A stretch of DNA of 45,378 nt from Erythrobacter donghaensis. Lineage in GTDB: Bacteria > Pseudomonadota > Alphaproteobacteria > Sphingomonadales > Sphingomonadaceae. The notes below the pieces were generated by a model. The model worked only from the letters and a program-made list of their open reading frames with translations, searched no databases and had not been told where the DNA came from. Both the position numbers and the translations under genes were made by a program. The stretch is from assembly GCF_001557325.1 (NCBI RefSeq), contig NZ_LSJS01000036.1, forward strand, positions 1 through 45,378, in the 5' to 3' direction. Shown piece after piece: positions 15,128 through 23,564 of the stretch (positions are counted from its first letter, which is position 1; the number at the start of each line of letters is the position of its first letter).

Positions 15128-16294
15128 ATGGCCGGATGTGCCGGGCCGCTGCGCATGCCGGCCCATGCCGGATCGGCGCTCGCCTTCGCTCTCGTTGCCC
15201 TCCTCGCCATCGAGACGCCGGGACGTGCGCAGGCAACAGGGGCGGCCGAGGACGGGACGTCGACGATGCCGACCGAGTTCGTGGGCGTCGGCGCGGTGCC
15301 GCCTGCGCCGCCTGTCGACGCCGCGCCTGCCGCAGCGGCGGCCCCGAACCCCGAGACGACTGCCATCCCAACCAGACTGCTGGCCGCCTTCGAGCTCCCG
15401 CCAAAGGAGGAGGTGGTGCTCGGGCCGGGCCCGGTCGCCGACGCGCTGTCGCCCCCCGATGAAACCACGCCCGGCGATCCGCTGGAGCGCACCAATCGCG
15501 GCTTCTTCAAGACCCAGAGCAGTATCGACCGCCGCTTTTTCCAGCCCGTCGCCAAGGCCTATCAGCGGGTCGTGCCCAAGCCTGTCCGCTCGGGGCTGCG
15601 CAACATCATCCGCAACCTCACCGAACCGATCGTCTTCGTCAACGATCTCCTCCAGCTGCGGCCCGGCCGCGCGCTGAAGACGCTCGGCCGGTTCGCGATC
15701 AATTCGACCGTCGGGCTGGGCGGCGCGATCGATGTCGCCGAGAAGCTCGATCTACCCTACCGCAGCAACGGCTTCGGCACCACGCTCGGCCGGTGGGGTG
15801 TCGGGCCGGGGCCCTATCTGTATCTGCCGCTCATCGGGCCGACCACCTTGCGCGATCTGCTGGCCGGGCAGATCGATGCGCTCACCTTGCCGGTAGGCGT
15901 CGGCTTTCCGTTCAATCGTCTCGACTATCAGCTCAGCCGGACGGTGGTCTCCACGATCGACAAGCGCGCCGAGGCCGAAGCCGATCTCCAGGCCCTCTTG
16001 AGCGGTGCTGCCGATCCCTACGCGACGCTGCGTTCGGTCTATCTCCAGAGCCGGGAGGCAGCCATCGCCGATGCCCGCGGCAAGCCGCTCGAACTTGCTC
16101 CGCTGGATGATCCGCTGCTCGATCCGGCAGACCCGGCCGCGGATAGCGGCGCCCCGGCGGATGCACCTGCCACCGACTCGGTCCCTGAACCGCTGCCCGA
16201 TCCGGTGGACGGCGCCGAAGACCCTGCCGAACAAGCGCCCGAAGATCCCTCCGCAGCTGCACCCATGCTCGTGGGTGCCGCGCCGGGTTATTGA
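15128..16294 (+). CDS. MlaA/VacJ-family protein without a lipobox, with acidic tail
   Basis: MlaA proteins form an outer-membrane ring through which lipids pass. The core here is clear: DPLERTNRGFFKTQSSIDRR, VPKPVRSGLRNIIRNL, TLGRFAINSTVGLGGAIDVAEK, FGTTLGRWGVGPGPYLYLPLIGPTTLRD. The 388-residue length exceeds the usual 230-260: about 95 Ala/Pro-rich residues come before the core and a Pro/Asp/Glu/Ala tail of about 75 after it. The signal peptide ends near ETPGRAQA; there is no cysteine at the cleavage point, the only early one being C4, so the protein is probably not lipidated. ATG 15155 is an alternative start. It forms an operon with hpnM and converges on hpnN nine bases away, suggesting one lipid route. 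Confidence 0.85.
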   Translation: MAGCAGPLRMPAHAGSALAFALVALLAIETPGRAQATGAAEDGTSTMPTEFVGVGAVPPAPPVDAAPAAAAAPNPETTAIPTRLLAAFELPPKEEVVLGPGPVADALSPPDETTPGDPLERTNRGFFKTQSSIDRRFFQPVAKAYQRVVPKPVRSGLRNIIRNLTEPIVFVNDLLQLRPGRALKTLGRFAINSTVGLGGAIDVAEKLDLPYRSNGFGTTLGRWGVGPGPYLYLPLIGPTTLRDLLAGQIDALTLPVGVGFPFNRLDYQLSRTVVSTIDKRAEAEADLQALLSGAADPYATLRSVYLQSREAAIADARGKPLELAPLDDPLLDPADPAADSGAPADAPATDSVPEPLPDPVDGAEDPAEQAPEDPSAAAPMLVGAAPGY

Positions 16295-16303
16295 GCCGAT
16301 GCG

Positions 16304-18892
16304 CTAGTCCTGCAGCGCGCGCGCTCTCGGCGGGCCGAGCAGGGCCGGCTCGAAGATCAGCGCGCAGACCAGCGTCCATGCAAGCGAAAGCATCAGGATC
16401 TTGCCCATGCTCGCGGTGCCGGGGTGCTGCGAGATCCACAGCGCACCGAACGCGCTCCCCGTGGCGAGCGCGCTGAACAGCACCGCGCGCGCGAGACTGG
16501 ATTGCAGCAGATCGCGCGCGCCTGCCCTCCACGCCATCACGAAGTAGATGTGGAAGGCAACGCCCACCCCGAACAACAGCGGGAAGGCAATGATGTTGGC
16601 GAAATTGATCGACTGGCCGATCAGCACGCAGGAGCCCAGCGTCAGGAACCCCGATAAGACCACCGGCGCGAGCGTGAAGGCCACTTCGCGCAGGTTGCGC
16701 AGCACCGCGAACAGCAAGAGGCTCACCAGCGCGAGCGCGATCACCCCGGCCTGCACGAAGGCCCCGGCAATCGTCCCCGCCGCCGCCTGGGTCGAGACCG
16801 GCAGGCCGGTCGCGGTGGGGGCGACTTGCTGCACTGCGCGCGTGAAGCGTTCGAGCACACGGTTGTCATTGCTGTCGCCGCGGGGAAAGACCTGCACCCG
16901 CGCGCGCCCGTCAGGCGTGACCCAGTCACGCACGATTTCCGGCGGCAGGGTGTCGCGGGTAACTTCGCTCGCCTGCAGCGCGGTGCTGGCCTGGCTGAGC
17001 ATGGTTTCGAGCGGCTGGGTCAGCACCCGCTCGACCTTTTCGCGCATCGCCGGGGGTGCTGCCGCCAGCCGCTCGAAGGCCGCCGCCAGCCGCCGCGCTT
17101 CGCCGCCCTCCGCTCCGCCTCCGACTGCGCGCAGCTTCGCGGCTGTCGCGGTGAGCGCCGCCACGGTTTCGGCGTCGCTCGCGGGCGGGGCGATGTCGAA
17201 GGGGTTGAGCGAAAGATCGAGCAGCAGCGCGGCATCCTGAATGATCGCGAGCTTGGCCGGTTGATCGGCGGGGATGAAGCTGTCGAGCGTGATTGCCTGG
17301 GCAACCTCGGGCAGCGTCGCCAACCGCCGGGCGAGTGCCGCCGCGGCGTCCGCATCGGCGGTGATGACGTCGATCGTATTGGGGGTGCGCAAGGGATCCT
17401 GCATCAGGTCGGCGAGCGTCCGCATCGCCGGAGCATCGGGGTCGCGCAGGTGGAACGGGTTGAAATCGAAGGTGACCAGCGGCAGCAGCGCGATGCTCCC
17501 GATCATCGACAGGCCGAAGGCCCACAGCACCGCGCTCCGCCTGCGTTCGAGAAACCGGTCGATCGGCGCGGCCCGGGCGAAGCCGACCTCGGCGCGGGGG
17601 CGGCCCGGCTTGATCAGCATCAGCAGCGCGGGCAGCAGGATGACGCTGAACAGCAGCGCAATGACCATGCCGATTCCCGAGATGATGCCCAGCTCGGCAA
17701 TCCCGACATAGGCGGTCGGCAGGAAGGCCCCGAATCCGAGGAACACCGCGCCCGCCGCGAGCATCAGGGGCCCGCCCAGCGCTCTGGCGGCATTGTTCAG
17801 CGCCGCGCTGAAATCCGCGCCCTCGTGCCGCTCGGCGTTGAAGCGCACGGCGATCTGGATCCCGAAATCGACGCCCAGTCCGACGAACAGCGGGATGAAG
17901 GCCACCGAGATGAGGTTGAGCTCGCCCACCGCCAGCAAGCCGATGGCGGTGGTCGTCACCAGTCCGGCGACAATCGTGACCACGATCGCCGCAACGATCC
18001 CGGCTGAGCGCGTCGCGAACCACAAGGTCGCGACCATCGCAAGCACCATCAGCAGGCCGACGAGGCCGATGTTCTCCTCGAGCGAGGAGAATTCCTCGTC
18101 GGCCAGCGGCACAGCGCCGGTGACCCGCACGGTAACGCCGCTGTCAGCGTCCAGCCCCGCCGCGCGTGCCGCGGCGTGGACGGCGGCGGTGGCCTTTTCT
18201 CCGGGTTTGAGGGCGGTGAAATCCAGCACCGGCTGAAACAGGATCAGCTGCCGCGTCGGTGCCGCGAGCGTGCCTTGCCCGCCGCCGATCAGCTGCTGCC
18301 AGGAAAACTGCGCCGGTCGCCCCGCGAGGCTGGTTTCAACCACATCGGCGAACCGCCCGACCGGTTGGTCTAGCGCCGACAGCTCCGCATCGCCCCGCTC
18401 GACCCCCAGAAGCACGGTATCGAGCGCCCCCGCGATCCCGCGCAGCGACGGATCGGCCGCCAGCGGGCCGAGCAGGGGCTGCGCCTCGATCAGCGATGAT
18501 GTCGCCGCGCGCACCTCCGCCTCGCTGCCGAACAGGAGGCCGTGGGTCGCGAAGAACCCGCCGCCGTCGGGGCGGCGCGCCGAACGGAAGTGGGCGGTGT
18601 CTGCGGCCATGGCCTCGGCCAGGGTTGCCGCCGCGCGCTCGGCCGCCTCGGGCGTGGTCGCGTCGATCACCACCAGCGAGGCGTCGGTGAATTGCGGGAA
18701 CGCCGCATTTGCCGCCGCTTCTTGCTTGCGCCACGTCACGTTCGGGGAAATCAGGGCCCCGGTGTCGGTGGTGAGGGCGAAGTGGGTGGCGGCATAAAGC
18801 GCTGCCGACAGCATCGCCAGCAGGGCGGCAGCGACAACCGCCACCGGGCGCCGCGTGCCGAGCGCCACCATCGCATGAATGGGGTTTTCCAT
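16304..18892 (-). CDS. hpnN: Hopanoid transporter HpnN (RND family)
   Basis: An 862-residue inner-membrane RND protein of the MmpL/HpnN branch. It has the layout TM1 (about 15-35), a large periplasmic domain, five to six spans (with GLLMVLAMVATLWFATRSAG, FIPLFVGLGVDFGIQIAVRF and GPLMLAAGAVFLGFGAFLP), then the same again, ending ARVQVFP...GVGVAFHIYFVMAWR. The acidic residue of VGLGVDFGIQI in the first half is the expected proton-relay position. HpnN has been shown in Rhodopseudomonas to be needed for moving hopanoids to the outer membrane. It is the last gene of the leftward hopanoid operon, four bases after the DUF2141 gene, and faces the hpnM-mlaA pair. Confidence 0.93.
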   Translation of the reverse strand: MENPIHAMVALGTRRPVAVVAAALLAMLSAALYAATHFALTTDTGALISPNVTWRKQEAAANAAFPQFTDASLVVIDATTPEAAERAAATLAEAMAADTAHFRSARRPDGGGFFATHGLLFGSEAEVRAATSSLIEAQPLLGPLAADPSLRGIAGALDTVLLGVERGDAELSALDQPVGRFADVVETSLAGRPAQFSWQQLIGGGQGTLAAPTRQLILFQPVLDFTALKPGEKATAAVHAAARAAGLDADSGVTVRVTGAVPLADEEFSSLEENIGLVGLLMVLAMVATLWFATRSAGIVAAIVVTIVAGLVTTTAIGLLAVGELNLISVAFIPLFVGLGVDFGIQIAVRFNAERHEGADFSAALNNAARALGGPLMLAAGAVFLGFGAFLPTAYVGIAELGIISGIGMVIALLFSVILLPALLMLIKPGRPRAEVGFARAAPIDRFLERRRSAVLWAFGLSMIGSIALLPLVTFDFNPFHLRDPDAPAMRTLADLMQDPLRTPNTIDVITADADAAAALARRLATLPEVAQAITLDSFIPADQPAKLAIIQDAALLLDLSLNPFDIAPPASDAETVAALTATAAKLRAVGGGAEGGEARRLAAAFERLAAAPPAMREKVERVLTQPLETMLSQASTALQASEVTRDTLPPEIVRDWVTPDGRARVQVFPRGDSNDNRVLERFTRAVQQVAPTATGLPVSTQAAAGTIAGAFVQAGVIALALVSLLLFAVLRNLREVAFTLAPVVLSGFLTLGSCVLIGQSINFANIIAFPLLFGVGVAFHIYFVMAWRAGARDLLQSSLARAVLFSALATGSAFGALWISQHPGTASMGKILMLSLAWTLVCALIFEPALLGPPRARALQD

Positions 18893-18895
18893 GGT

Positions 18896-19444
18896 TTAGG
18901 AGCCCGATCCGCCGAAATATTGCAGCCTGACCGAGATCGACTGTCTGCCGCCGGTCACCTCGAAGGCCGCCTCGGCAAAGCGCGGGGCGCGGAAGCGCAC
19001 GCGCACATTGTTCGAAAAGCCGATCCCCTCGCGCGGGATTCCGAGAAGGCCGCGATCGACCTTCTTGTTGCCGTTCTCGTCATGGGTGATCTGCGCGGCA
19101 TAGCGACCCGGGGGAACGCCGCGCACCACGACCTCGACCCGGCCCTGCCGCGCGCTCGCCTCGGCGGAGTAGGGGCATTTCGACAAGAAACTGGCCTGCG
19201 GACAGATATCGACATGGATGTTGCCGCGTGCGCTGCGGGCGTTTTCGATGATGACGTGGAGCGTGCGGGATTGATCCGCAGGATCTTGCGGTTCGGCCTG
19301 CGCGGCAATGGTGAGTAGCGGCATCGCCAGGGCCGACGCGATAATTCCCGCGGGGCGGAGTGGTGGGCCCGAAGCGGCAGGCGGCGGGGCGATCCGGCAG
19401 GCGCGCGCACGACCGCGCCGCGCCTGCGAAAGGCGTGCTCTCAT
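18896..19444 (-). CDS. Secreted DUF2141 protein within the hopanoid operon
   Basis: ATG 19444 is chosen because GGAGGG stands nine bases upstream. The 182-residue product has a long basic N-terminal region (about 28 residues), a hydrophobic stretch ending in TIAAQA, and a mature beta-rich domain matching DUF2141: TLHVIIENARSARGNIHVDIC near the start, VVRGVPPGRYAAQITHDENGNKKVD in the middle, and IPREGIGFSNNVRVRFRAPRFAEAAFEV. The DENGNGKxD turn and the IPxEGxGFSNN segment are the hallmarks. The domain has no known role. It lies between hpnG and hpnN in one operon, so a part in hopanoid delivery is a reasonable inference. Two cysteines may form a disulfide. Confidence 0.82.
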   Translation of the reverse strand: MRARLSQARRGRARACRIAPPPAASGPPLRPAGIIASALAMPLLTIAAQAEPQDPADQSRTLHVIIENARSARGNIHVDICPQASFLSKCPYSAEASARQGRVEVVVRGVPPGRYAAQITHDENGNKKVDRGLLGIPREGIGFSNNVRVRFRAPRFAEAAFEVTGGRQSISVRLQYFGGSGS

Positions 19445-19528
19445 CCGGCAGATCCCTCCATCATACGGCGCATGATCGCGGCGGCACTGAGTCGCCCCAC
19501 GCCGGAGGGTTCGACCACGGGTCCAGCC

Positions 19529-19588
19529 CGGGCTTTCGGAATATCGGCTTTTTTGCAGGCACCCAGGCATGCCGGGATATTCAGCCCG
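19529..19588 (-). other. Large intercistronic stem-loop after hpnG
   Basis: On the minus strand CGGGCT-GAATATC (19588-19576) pairs with GATATTC (19545-19539) and, after a four-base bulge, AGCCCG (19534-19529). The loop of about 30 bases contains a smaller GGCA/TGCC stem. It begins on the hpnG stop codon and ends 85 bases before the DUF2141 start. It could stabilise or split the polycistronic message. Confidence 0.55.
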
Positions 19589-20255
19589 ATCCGCCGCCGA
19601 GAGGGAGCGCCTCGGGCAGGGCGAGCCTCCGTGCGCCTTCGCGCAGACTGGTCATCGCACGCACGAAGCCTCCGATCGCCCGGACGAAATCGGCGAATTG
19701 CCCGGGCCGGGTCGCCAGCGACAGCGCCATCGCCCGCCCGTCGACCGAGCCATCGGGACGCATCGCCACCGCAATCGCCGGCGGCAGGGCGCGCGATACC
19801 TCGTCGGAGATGCAGCGCGCGATTGCGAAAGGCAGCGCGCGCTCGGCGGCGACCTCGGCTGCGACGTGGCTTTCCATGTCGGCGCAGAGCGCGGCATGGC
19901 GGGCCCCGAGCGACCGCTTCTCGGCGACATCGGCGATCAGGCGACCATCGGCGTAGACTGTTCCGGTCCGCGCCTGTGGCAGCTGCCGCCGCAGCGCAGC
20001 GGACCAGAGCGGATCGCATTCCGCCGCGATCGCGCCGGACACCCTTGCGCCGATGACCCAGTCGCCGATGCCCAGCCCGTCGGCCAGCGCACCGGCAAAG
20101 CCGAAGCTAACGATGCCCATCGCGCCGGGCGCGGCGGCGCGCAGGCGAGTGCGCAGGCCCTCGGCATCGCCCCCGCCGGCGATGACGGTGAATTCCTTGG
20201 GGCCGAGCACCGCCGCCTCGCGCTGCGTGCCGGTGACGACGATGAGCCTGTTCAC
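19581..20255 (-). CDS. hpnG: Adenosylhopane nucleosidase/phosphorylase HpnG
   Basis: HpnG removes adenine from adenosylhopane, giving the ribosyl form that becomes bacteriohopanetetrol. The 224-residue protein belongs to the nucleoside phosphorylase/MTA-SAH nucleosidase fold: VTGTQREAAVL at the N terminus, SFGFAGALADGLGIGDWVIG, the substrate segment CADMESHVAAEVAAERALPF with the purine/ribose-binding ME dipeptide, and ARCISDEVSRALPP with the base-binding aspartate. GTG 20255 is preceded by GGAGGGG at seven bases, the best site in the region. It lies 37 bases after the shc stop. Confidence 0.9.
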   Translation of the reverse strand: MNRLIVVTGTQREAAVLGPKEFTVIAGGGDAEGLRTRLRAAAPGAMGIVSFGFAGALADGLGIGDWVIGARVSGAIAAECDPLWSAALRRQLPQARTGTVYADGRLIADVAEKRSLGARHAALCADMESHVAAEVAAERALPFAIARCISDEVSRALPPAIAVAMRPDGSVDGRAMALSLATRPGQFADFVRAIGGFVRAMTSLREGARRLALPEALPLGGGSG

Positions 20256-20292
20256 GCTTGATCCCCTCCGGCCGAAGGCGACCGGGGCCTGC

Positions 20293-22248
20293 CTACATCC
20301 CCCAAGCCACCCGCCGCGTGTTGCTGCGCTTGAGATTGCGATAGCGCGCCATCGCCCACAGCGGGAAGTATTTCGGGTAGCCGTGGTAGCGCAGGTAGAA
20401 GACGCGCGGAAAGCCGCCGCCGGTGTAGACATCCTGCTCCCACAGCCCGTCGGCCTGCTGGTGCCGGGCGAGCCACGCGACGCCCCGCTCGACCGCGGGA
20501 TCGTCCACCGCGCCGGCCGCCATCAGCCCGAGCAGCGCCCAGGCCGTCTGCGAGGCGGTGGAGGGCGCCGAGGTGTAACCCGCGTAGTCGAGCGCATAGC
20601 TGCGGCAATCCTCGCCCCATCCACCATCCGGGTTCTGAATGGCGCGCAGCCAATCGGCGCCCTTGCGGATCGCGGGATGATCCGGCCCGAGGTCCGCCGC
20701 CGCCAGCGCGCAGAGCGCCGACCAGGTGCCGTAGATGTAATTCACCCCCCAGCGCCCGAACCAGCTGCCATCGGTCTCCTGTTCGTTGGTCAGATAGGCG
20801 ATCGCCGCGCGCATCCGCGCGCTGTCGGCAGGCTCGCCGAGCTGCGCCAGCATCGAGACGCAGCGCGCCGAGACATCTGCGGTAGGCGGGTCGAGCAGCG
20901 CGCCGTGATCGGCGAAGGGGATGTTGTTGAGGTAGTGGTAGCTGTTGTCGGCATCGAAGGCGCCCCAGCCGCCATCGCGCGATTGCAGGCCGACGGTCCA
21001 TTCGGCGCCGCGCGCGACGGACTCGTCGAAGCGTCCGCCCGCGTGGCCGCGCGCGCGGGCCATCGCCATCACCACGACGGCGGTATCATCGAGGTCGGGA
21101 TAATGCGCGTTGGCATATTGGAACGCCCAGCCGCCCGGACGCACGTCGGGCTTCACGTCCGCCCAATCGCCCCTGACCTCCAGCTCCTGGAGCGGCCGCA
21201 GCCAGTCGAGCGCGGCCAGCGCGCGCGCTTCGTTGACGGGCCCGCCCGCCTCGAGCATCGCGTGCGCCGCCAGCGCGGTATCCCACACCGGCGAGAGGCA
21301 GGGCTGGCAATAGGCCTCCTCCTCGCCCACCACGAGAAGCTTCTCGACACTGGCGCGGGCGATCGCGCGGTGCGGGTGATCGGGCGGATAGCCGAGGCAA
21401 TCGAACATCATCACGCTGTTCGCCATGGCGGGATAGATCGCACCGAGCCCGTCTTCGCCGTTCAATCGGGTGACGACGAAGTCGACACAGGCCTGCACCG
21501 CGCGGGCCCGCAGCCGCTCCGGCCACAGAGGCTCGGCGCGCTTCAGCACCACGTCGAGCGCGCCGAAGGCTGCGCGCCAGACGCGCTTGGCATCGGCCGC
21601 CTGGGTGCCGAGCGCGGCGGGGCGGCCGGTGTAGAGCTCGTCGACCAGAATGCCCTTGGGATTGCGCGCCAGCGGGCGCTTGGCCGCCAGCACCAGCAGC
21701 GGCACGATCACCGTGCGCGCCCAGTAGGACATCTTCGACAGGTGCACCGGGAACCAGCGCGGCAGCAGGATCAGTTCGGCCGGCATGGTCGGCACCACGT
21801 CCCACGAACCCGCGCCGAACAGCGCCAACTGGATTCTGGTGAAGACGTTGCAGGTCTCTGCCCCGCCAGCCGCCAGCACCGCCGCCCGCGCGCGGGCCAT
21901 ATGCGGCGCGTCGGGTGCATCGCCGATCATCTTGAGCGCATAATAGGCCTTGATCGTCGCCGAGACATCGAAATCGCCGCCATGGTAGAGCGGCCAGCCG
22001 CCATGCGCATCGGACTGGATCCGCCGCAGATAGCGCGCGATCTTGCCCTCCAGCTCGGTATCGACCGGTTCGGCGAGATAGTGGCGCAGCAGAATGTACT
22101 CGGCCGGGATCGTCGCATCGGCTTCGAGCTCGAACAGCCAATGGCCGTCCTCGCGCTGCAGCGCCGACAGGGCATCCGCGGCGCGCGCAGCGGCCTTGTC
22201 CGCAGTGTCGATGAGATCGACACGTTCGAGAACTGCGGTGTTCAACAT
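20293..22248 (-). CDS. shc: Squalene-hopene cyclase
   Basis: Shc (HpnF) cyclises squalene to hopene in one protonation-driven cascade on the inner membrane face. The 651-residue protein has the catalytic DXDD motif as D385-L-D-D388 followed by T389, and several QW repeats (REDGHWLFELEAD, DAHGGWPLYHGG, QSRDGGWGAFDADNSY, NPDGGWGEDCRSY, QADGLWEQD). The conserved GTWSAL, CVSMLAQLG and WVVPTMP-like regions are also seen. ATG 22248 follows AAGGGGGC at six bases; the frame extends upstream but that part overlaps hpnE and is not protein-like. It directly follows hpnE (10 bases). Confidence 0.97.
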   Translation of the reverse strand: MLNTAVLERVDLIDTADKAAARAADALSALQREDGHWLFELEADATIPAEYILLRHYLAEPVDTELEGKIARYLRRIQSDAHGGWPLYHGGDFDVSATIKAYYALKMIGDAPDAPHMARARAAVLAAGGAETCNVFTRIQLALFGAGSWDVVPTMPAELILLPRWFPVHLSKMSYWARTVIVPLLVLAAKRPLARNPKGILVDELYTGRPAALGTQAADAKRVWRAAFGALDVVLKRAEPLWPERLRARAVQACVDFVVTRLNGEDGLGAIYPAMANSVMMFDCLGYPPDHPHRAIARASVEKLLVVGEEEAYCQPCLSPVWDTALAAHAMLEAGGPVNEARALAALDWLRPLQELEVRGDWADVKPDVRPGGWAFQYANAHYPDLDDTAVVVMAMARARGHAGGRFDESVARGAEWTVGLQSRDGGWGAFDADNSYHYLNNIPFADHGALLDPPTADVSARCVSMLAQLGEPADSARMRAAIAYLTNEQETDGSWFGRWGVNYIYGTWSALCALAAADLGPDHPAIRKGADWLRAIQNPDGGWGEDCRSYALDYAGYTSAPSTASQTAWALLGLMAAGAVDDPAVERGVAWLARHQQADGLWEQDVYTGGGFPRVFYLRYHGYPKYFPLWAMARYRNLKRSNTRRVAWGM

Positions 22249-22258
22249 GACTGCCCCC

Positions 22259-23545
22259 TTAGCTCGCGATCGCCAGACGCGCGGCGGCTTCCCCTGACCG
22301 CAGCGCGCCCTCGATGGTTGCGGGCAGGCCGGTCTGCGTCCAGTCCCCCGCAAGAAACAGGTTGCGCCAGCGAGTCCGGGTGGCAGGACGCCTGGCATCC
22401 TGATCCGGGGTCGCGGCGAAGGTCGCGCGCTTCTCCTTGACGATTTGCCACGTCGGCATCGGCGCATCGCAGCCGAGCGTTGCGACGATGTCTTTCCAGA
22501 TCCGCGCGGCAAGCTCTTCGCGATCGGCGTCGATGAGGTCGTCGGCCCCGCTGATCGTGATCGAAATGCGATCGGGATGGCACACCACCCACTGCGCGGT
22601 CCCGCCGATGAGCGCAGTGATGGCGCGCGCGCCGGGGGGCGCGGGGCAGGCGAAATGGGCGTTGAGAATCGAACAGAAGCGGTCGGGCACGACCAGGCCC
22701 GCGACCAGCTCGCCCGCGACCCAGGGCGGCACGGCGAGGACCACGCCAGCATCGCCGAGCGGCTCTGCCCCTGCGCCGAAATCGAGCGCGACGACGTCGT
22801 CCCCCTCCATCGCGATGCCGCGCAGCCGGGCGCCGAAGCGCACTGTCACGCCGCGGGTGGAGAGCCAGGTCAGCGCCGGATCGACGAACACCGCATCGAG
22901 ATTGGGCACGGCGACCATCGTCCGGCAGGCGCGCCCGCCGCGCGCGAAGGACTCGCGCAGGAACCGCCCTGCCAGCCACGCCGAACCCTCGGCGGGCGGG
23001 CAATTGAGCACCGCCAGCATCATCGGATCGACCACCCGGTCCCAGAAGGCCCCCTGGCTGTCGACCCGGTCCGCGATCGTCGCGGGCCCCTGCCGGCTCA
23101 GCGCGAGGCGGGCCAGCGCCAGATGCTCGCCGAGCGTCGTCCCCGGTGTCCTCCGGCTCGGATCGAGCACCCACCATGGCAGCGGACTATCGTTGATCGC
23201 AAGCGTCCAGCGCGCGCCGTCCCTCAAGTCATGGAAGGCGAAGTCGGCATGTTTGGGGCCTTCGAGCCGGTCCGCCGTGCCCAGCACGCCCAGATAGCGC
23301 CGGACCGCCTGATTGCCCGAGAAGACGAAGTGGTTGCCGTTGTCGATCGTCTGGCCGAGCGTGCGGTCGAAGTAGCTCCGGCAGCGTCCGCCCGCACGCG
23401 GGGCCGCCTCGTGCAGCGTCACCCGCGCGCCCCGGCGGGTGAGTTCGATGGCCGCCGCCAGCCCGGCAAGCCCGGCGCCGATCACATGGACGATGCGCCC
23501 CGACGTCACGCCCTTGGCACCGCGCGGGCCCTCCACGCGCTGCAT
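22259..23545 (-). CDS. hpnE: Hydroxysqualene dehydroxylase HpnE (FAD)
   Basis: HpnE reduces hydroxysqualene to squalene, the last step of the HpnD-HpnC-HpnE route. The 428-residue flavoprotein has the N-terminal FAD-binding GxGxxG (G23, G25, G28 in HVIGAGLAGLAAAIEL), the phytoene-desaturase-like RAGGRCRSYFDRTLGQTIDNGNH block and the C-terminal FAD motif LFLAGDWTQTGLPATIEGALRSGEAAA. The start is uncertain: ATG 23545 is used, while GTG 23509, nearer the FAD motif, is possible. It lies 19 bases after the hpnD stop. Confidence 0.94.
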   Translation of the reverse strand: MQRVEGPRGAKGVTSGRIVHVIGAGLAGLAAAIELTRRGARVTLHEAAPRAGGRCRSYFDRTLGQTIDNGNHFVFSGNQAVRRYLGVLGTADRLEGPKHADFAFHDLRDGARWTLAINDSPLPWWVLDPSRRTPGTTLGEHLALARLALSRQGPATIADRVDSQGAFWDRVVDPMMLAVLNCPPAEGSAWLAGRFLRESFARGGRACRTMVAVPNLDAVFVDPALTWLSTRGVTVRFGARLRGIAMEGDDVVALDFGAGAEPLGDAGVVLAVPPWVAGELVAGLVVPDRFCSILNAHFACPAPPGARAITALIGGTAQWVVCHPDRISITISGADDLIDADREELAARIWKDIVATLGCDAPMPTWQIVKEKRATFAATPDQDARRPATRTRWRNLFLAGDWTQTGLPATIEGALRSGEAAARLAIAS

Positions 23546-23564
23546 CCGGCCTGCCTGCGCGCAA

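Noticed and set aside
16826..18007. Plus-strand open frame of 393 codons opposite hpnN
   Set aside because: Shadow of the RND protein; no start signal and Gln/Arg/His-rich low-complexity translation.
20053..22440. Plus-strand open frame of 795 codons opposite hpnG and shc
   Set aside because: Antisense of two well-identified genes, crossing their boundary; Arg/His-rich composition caused by high GC at third codon positions.
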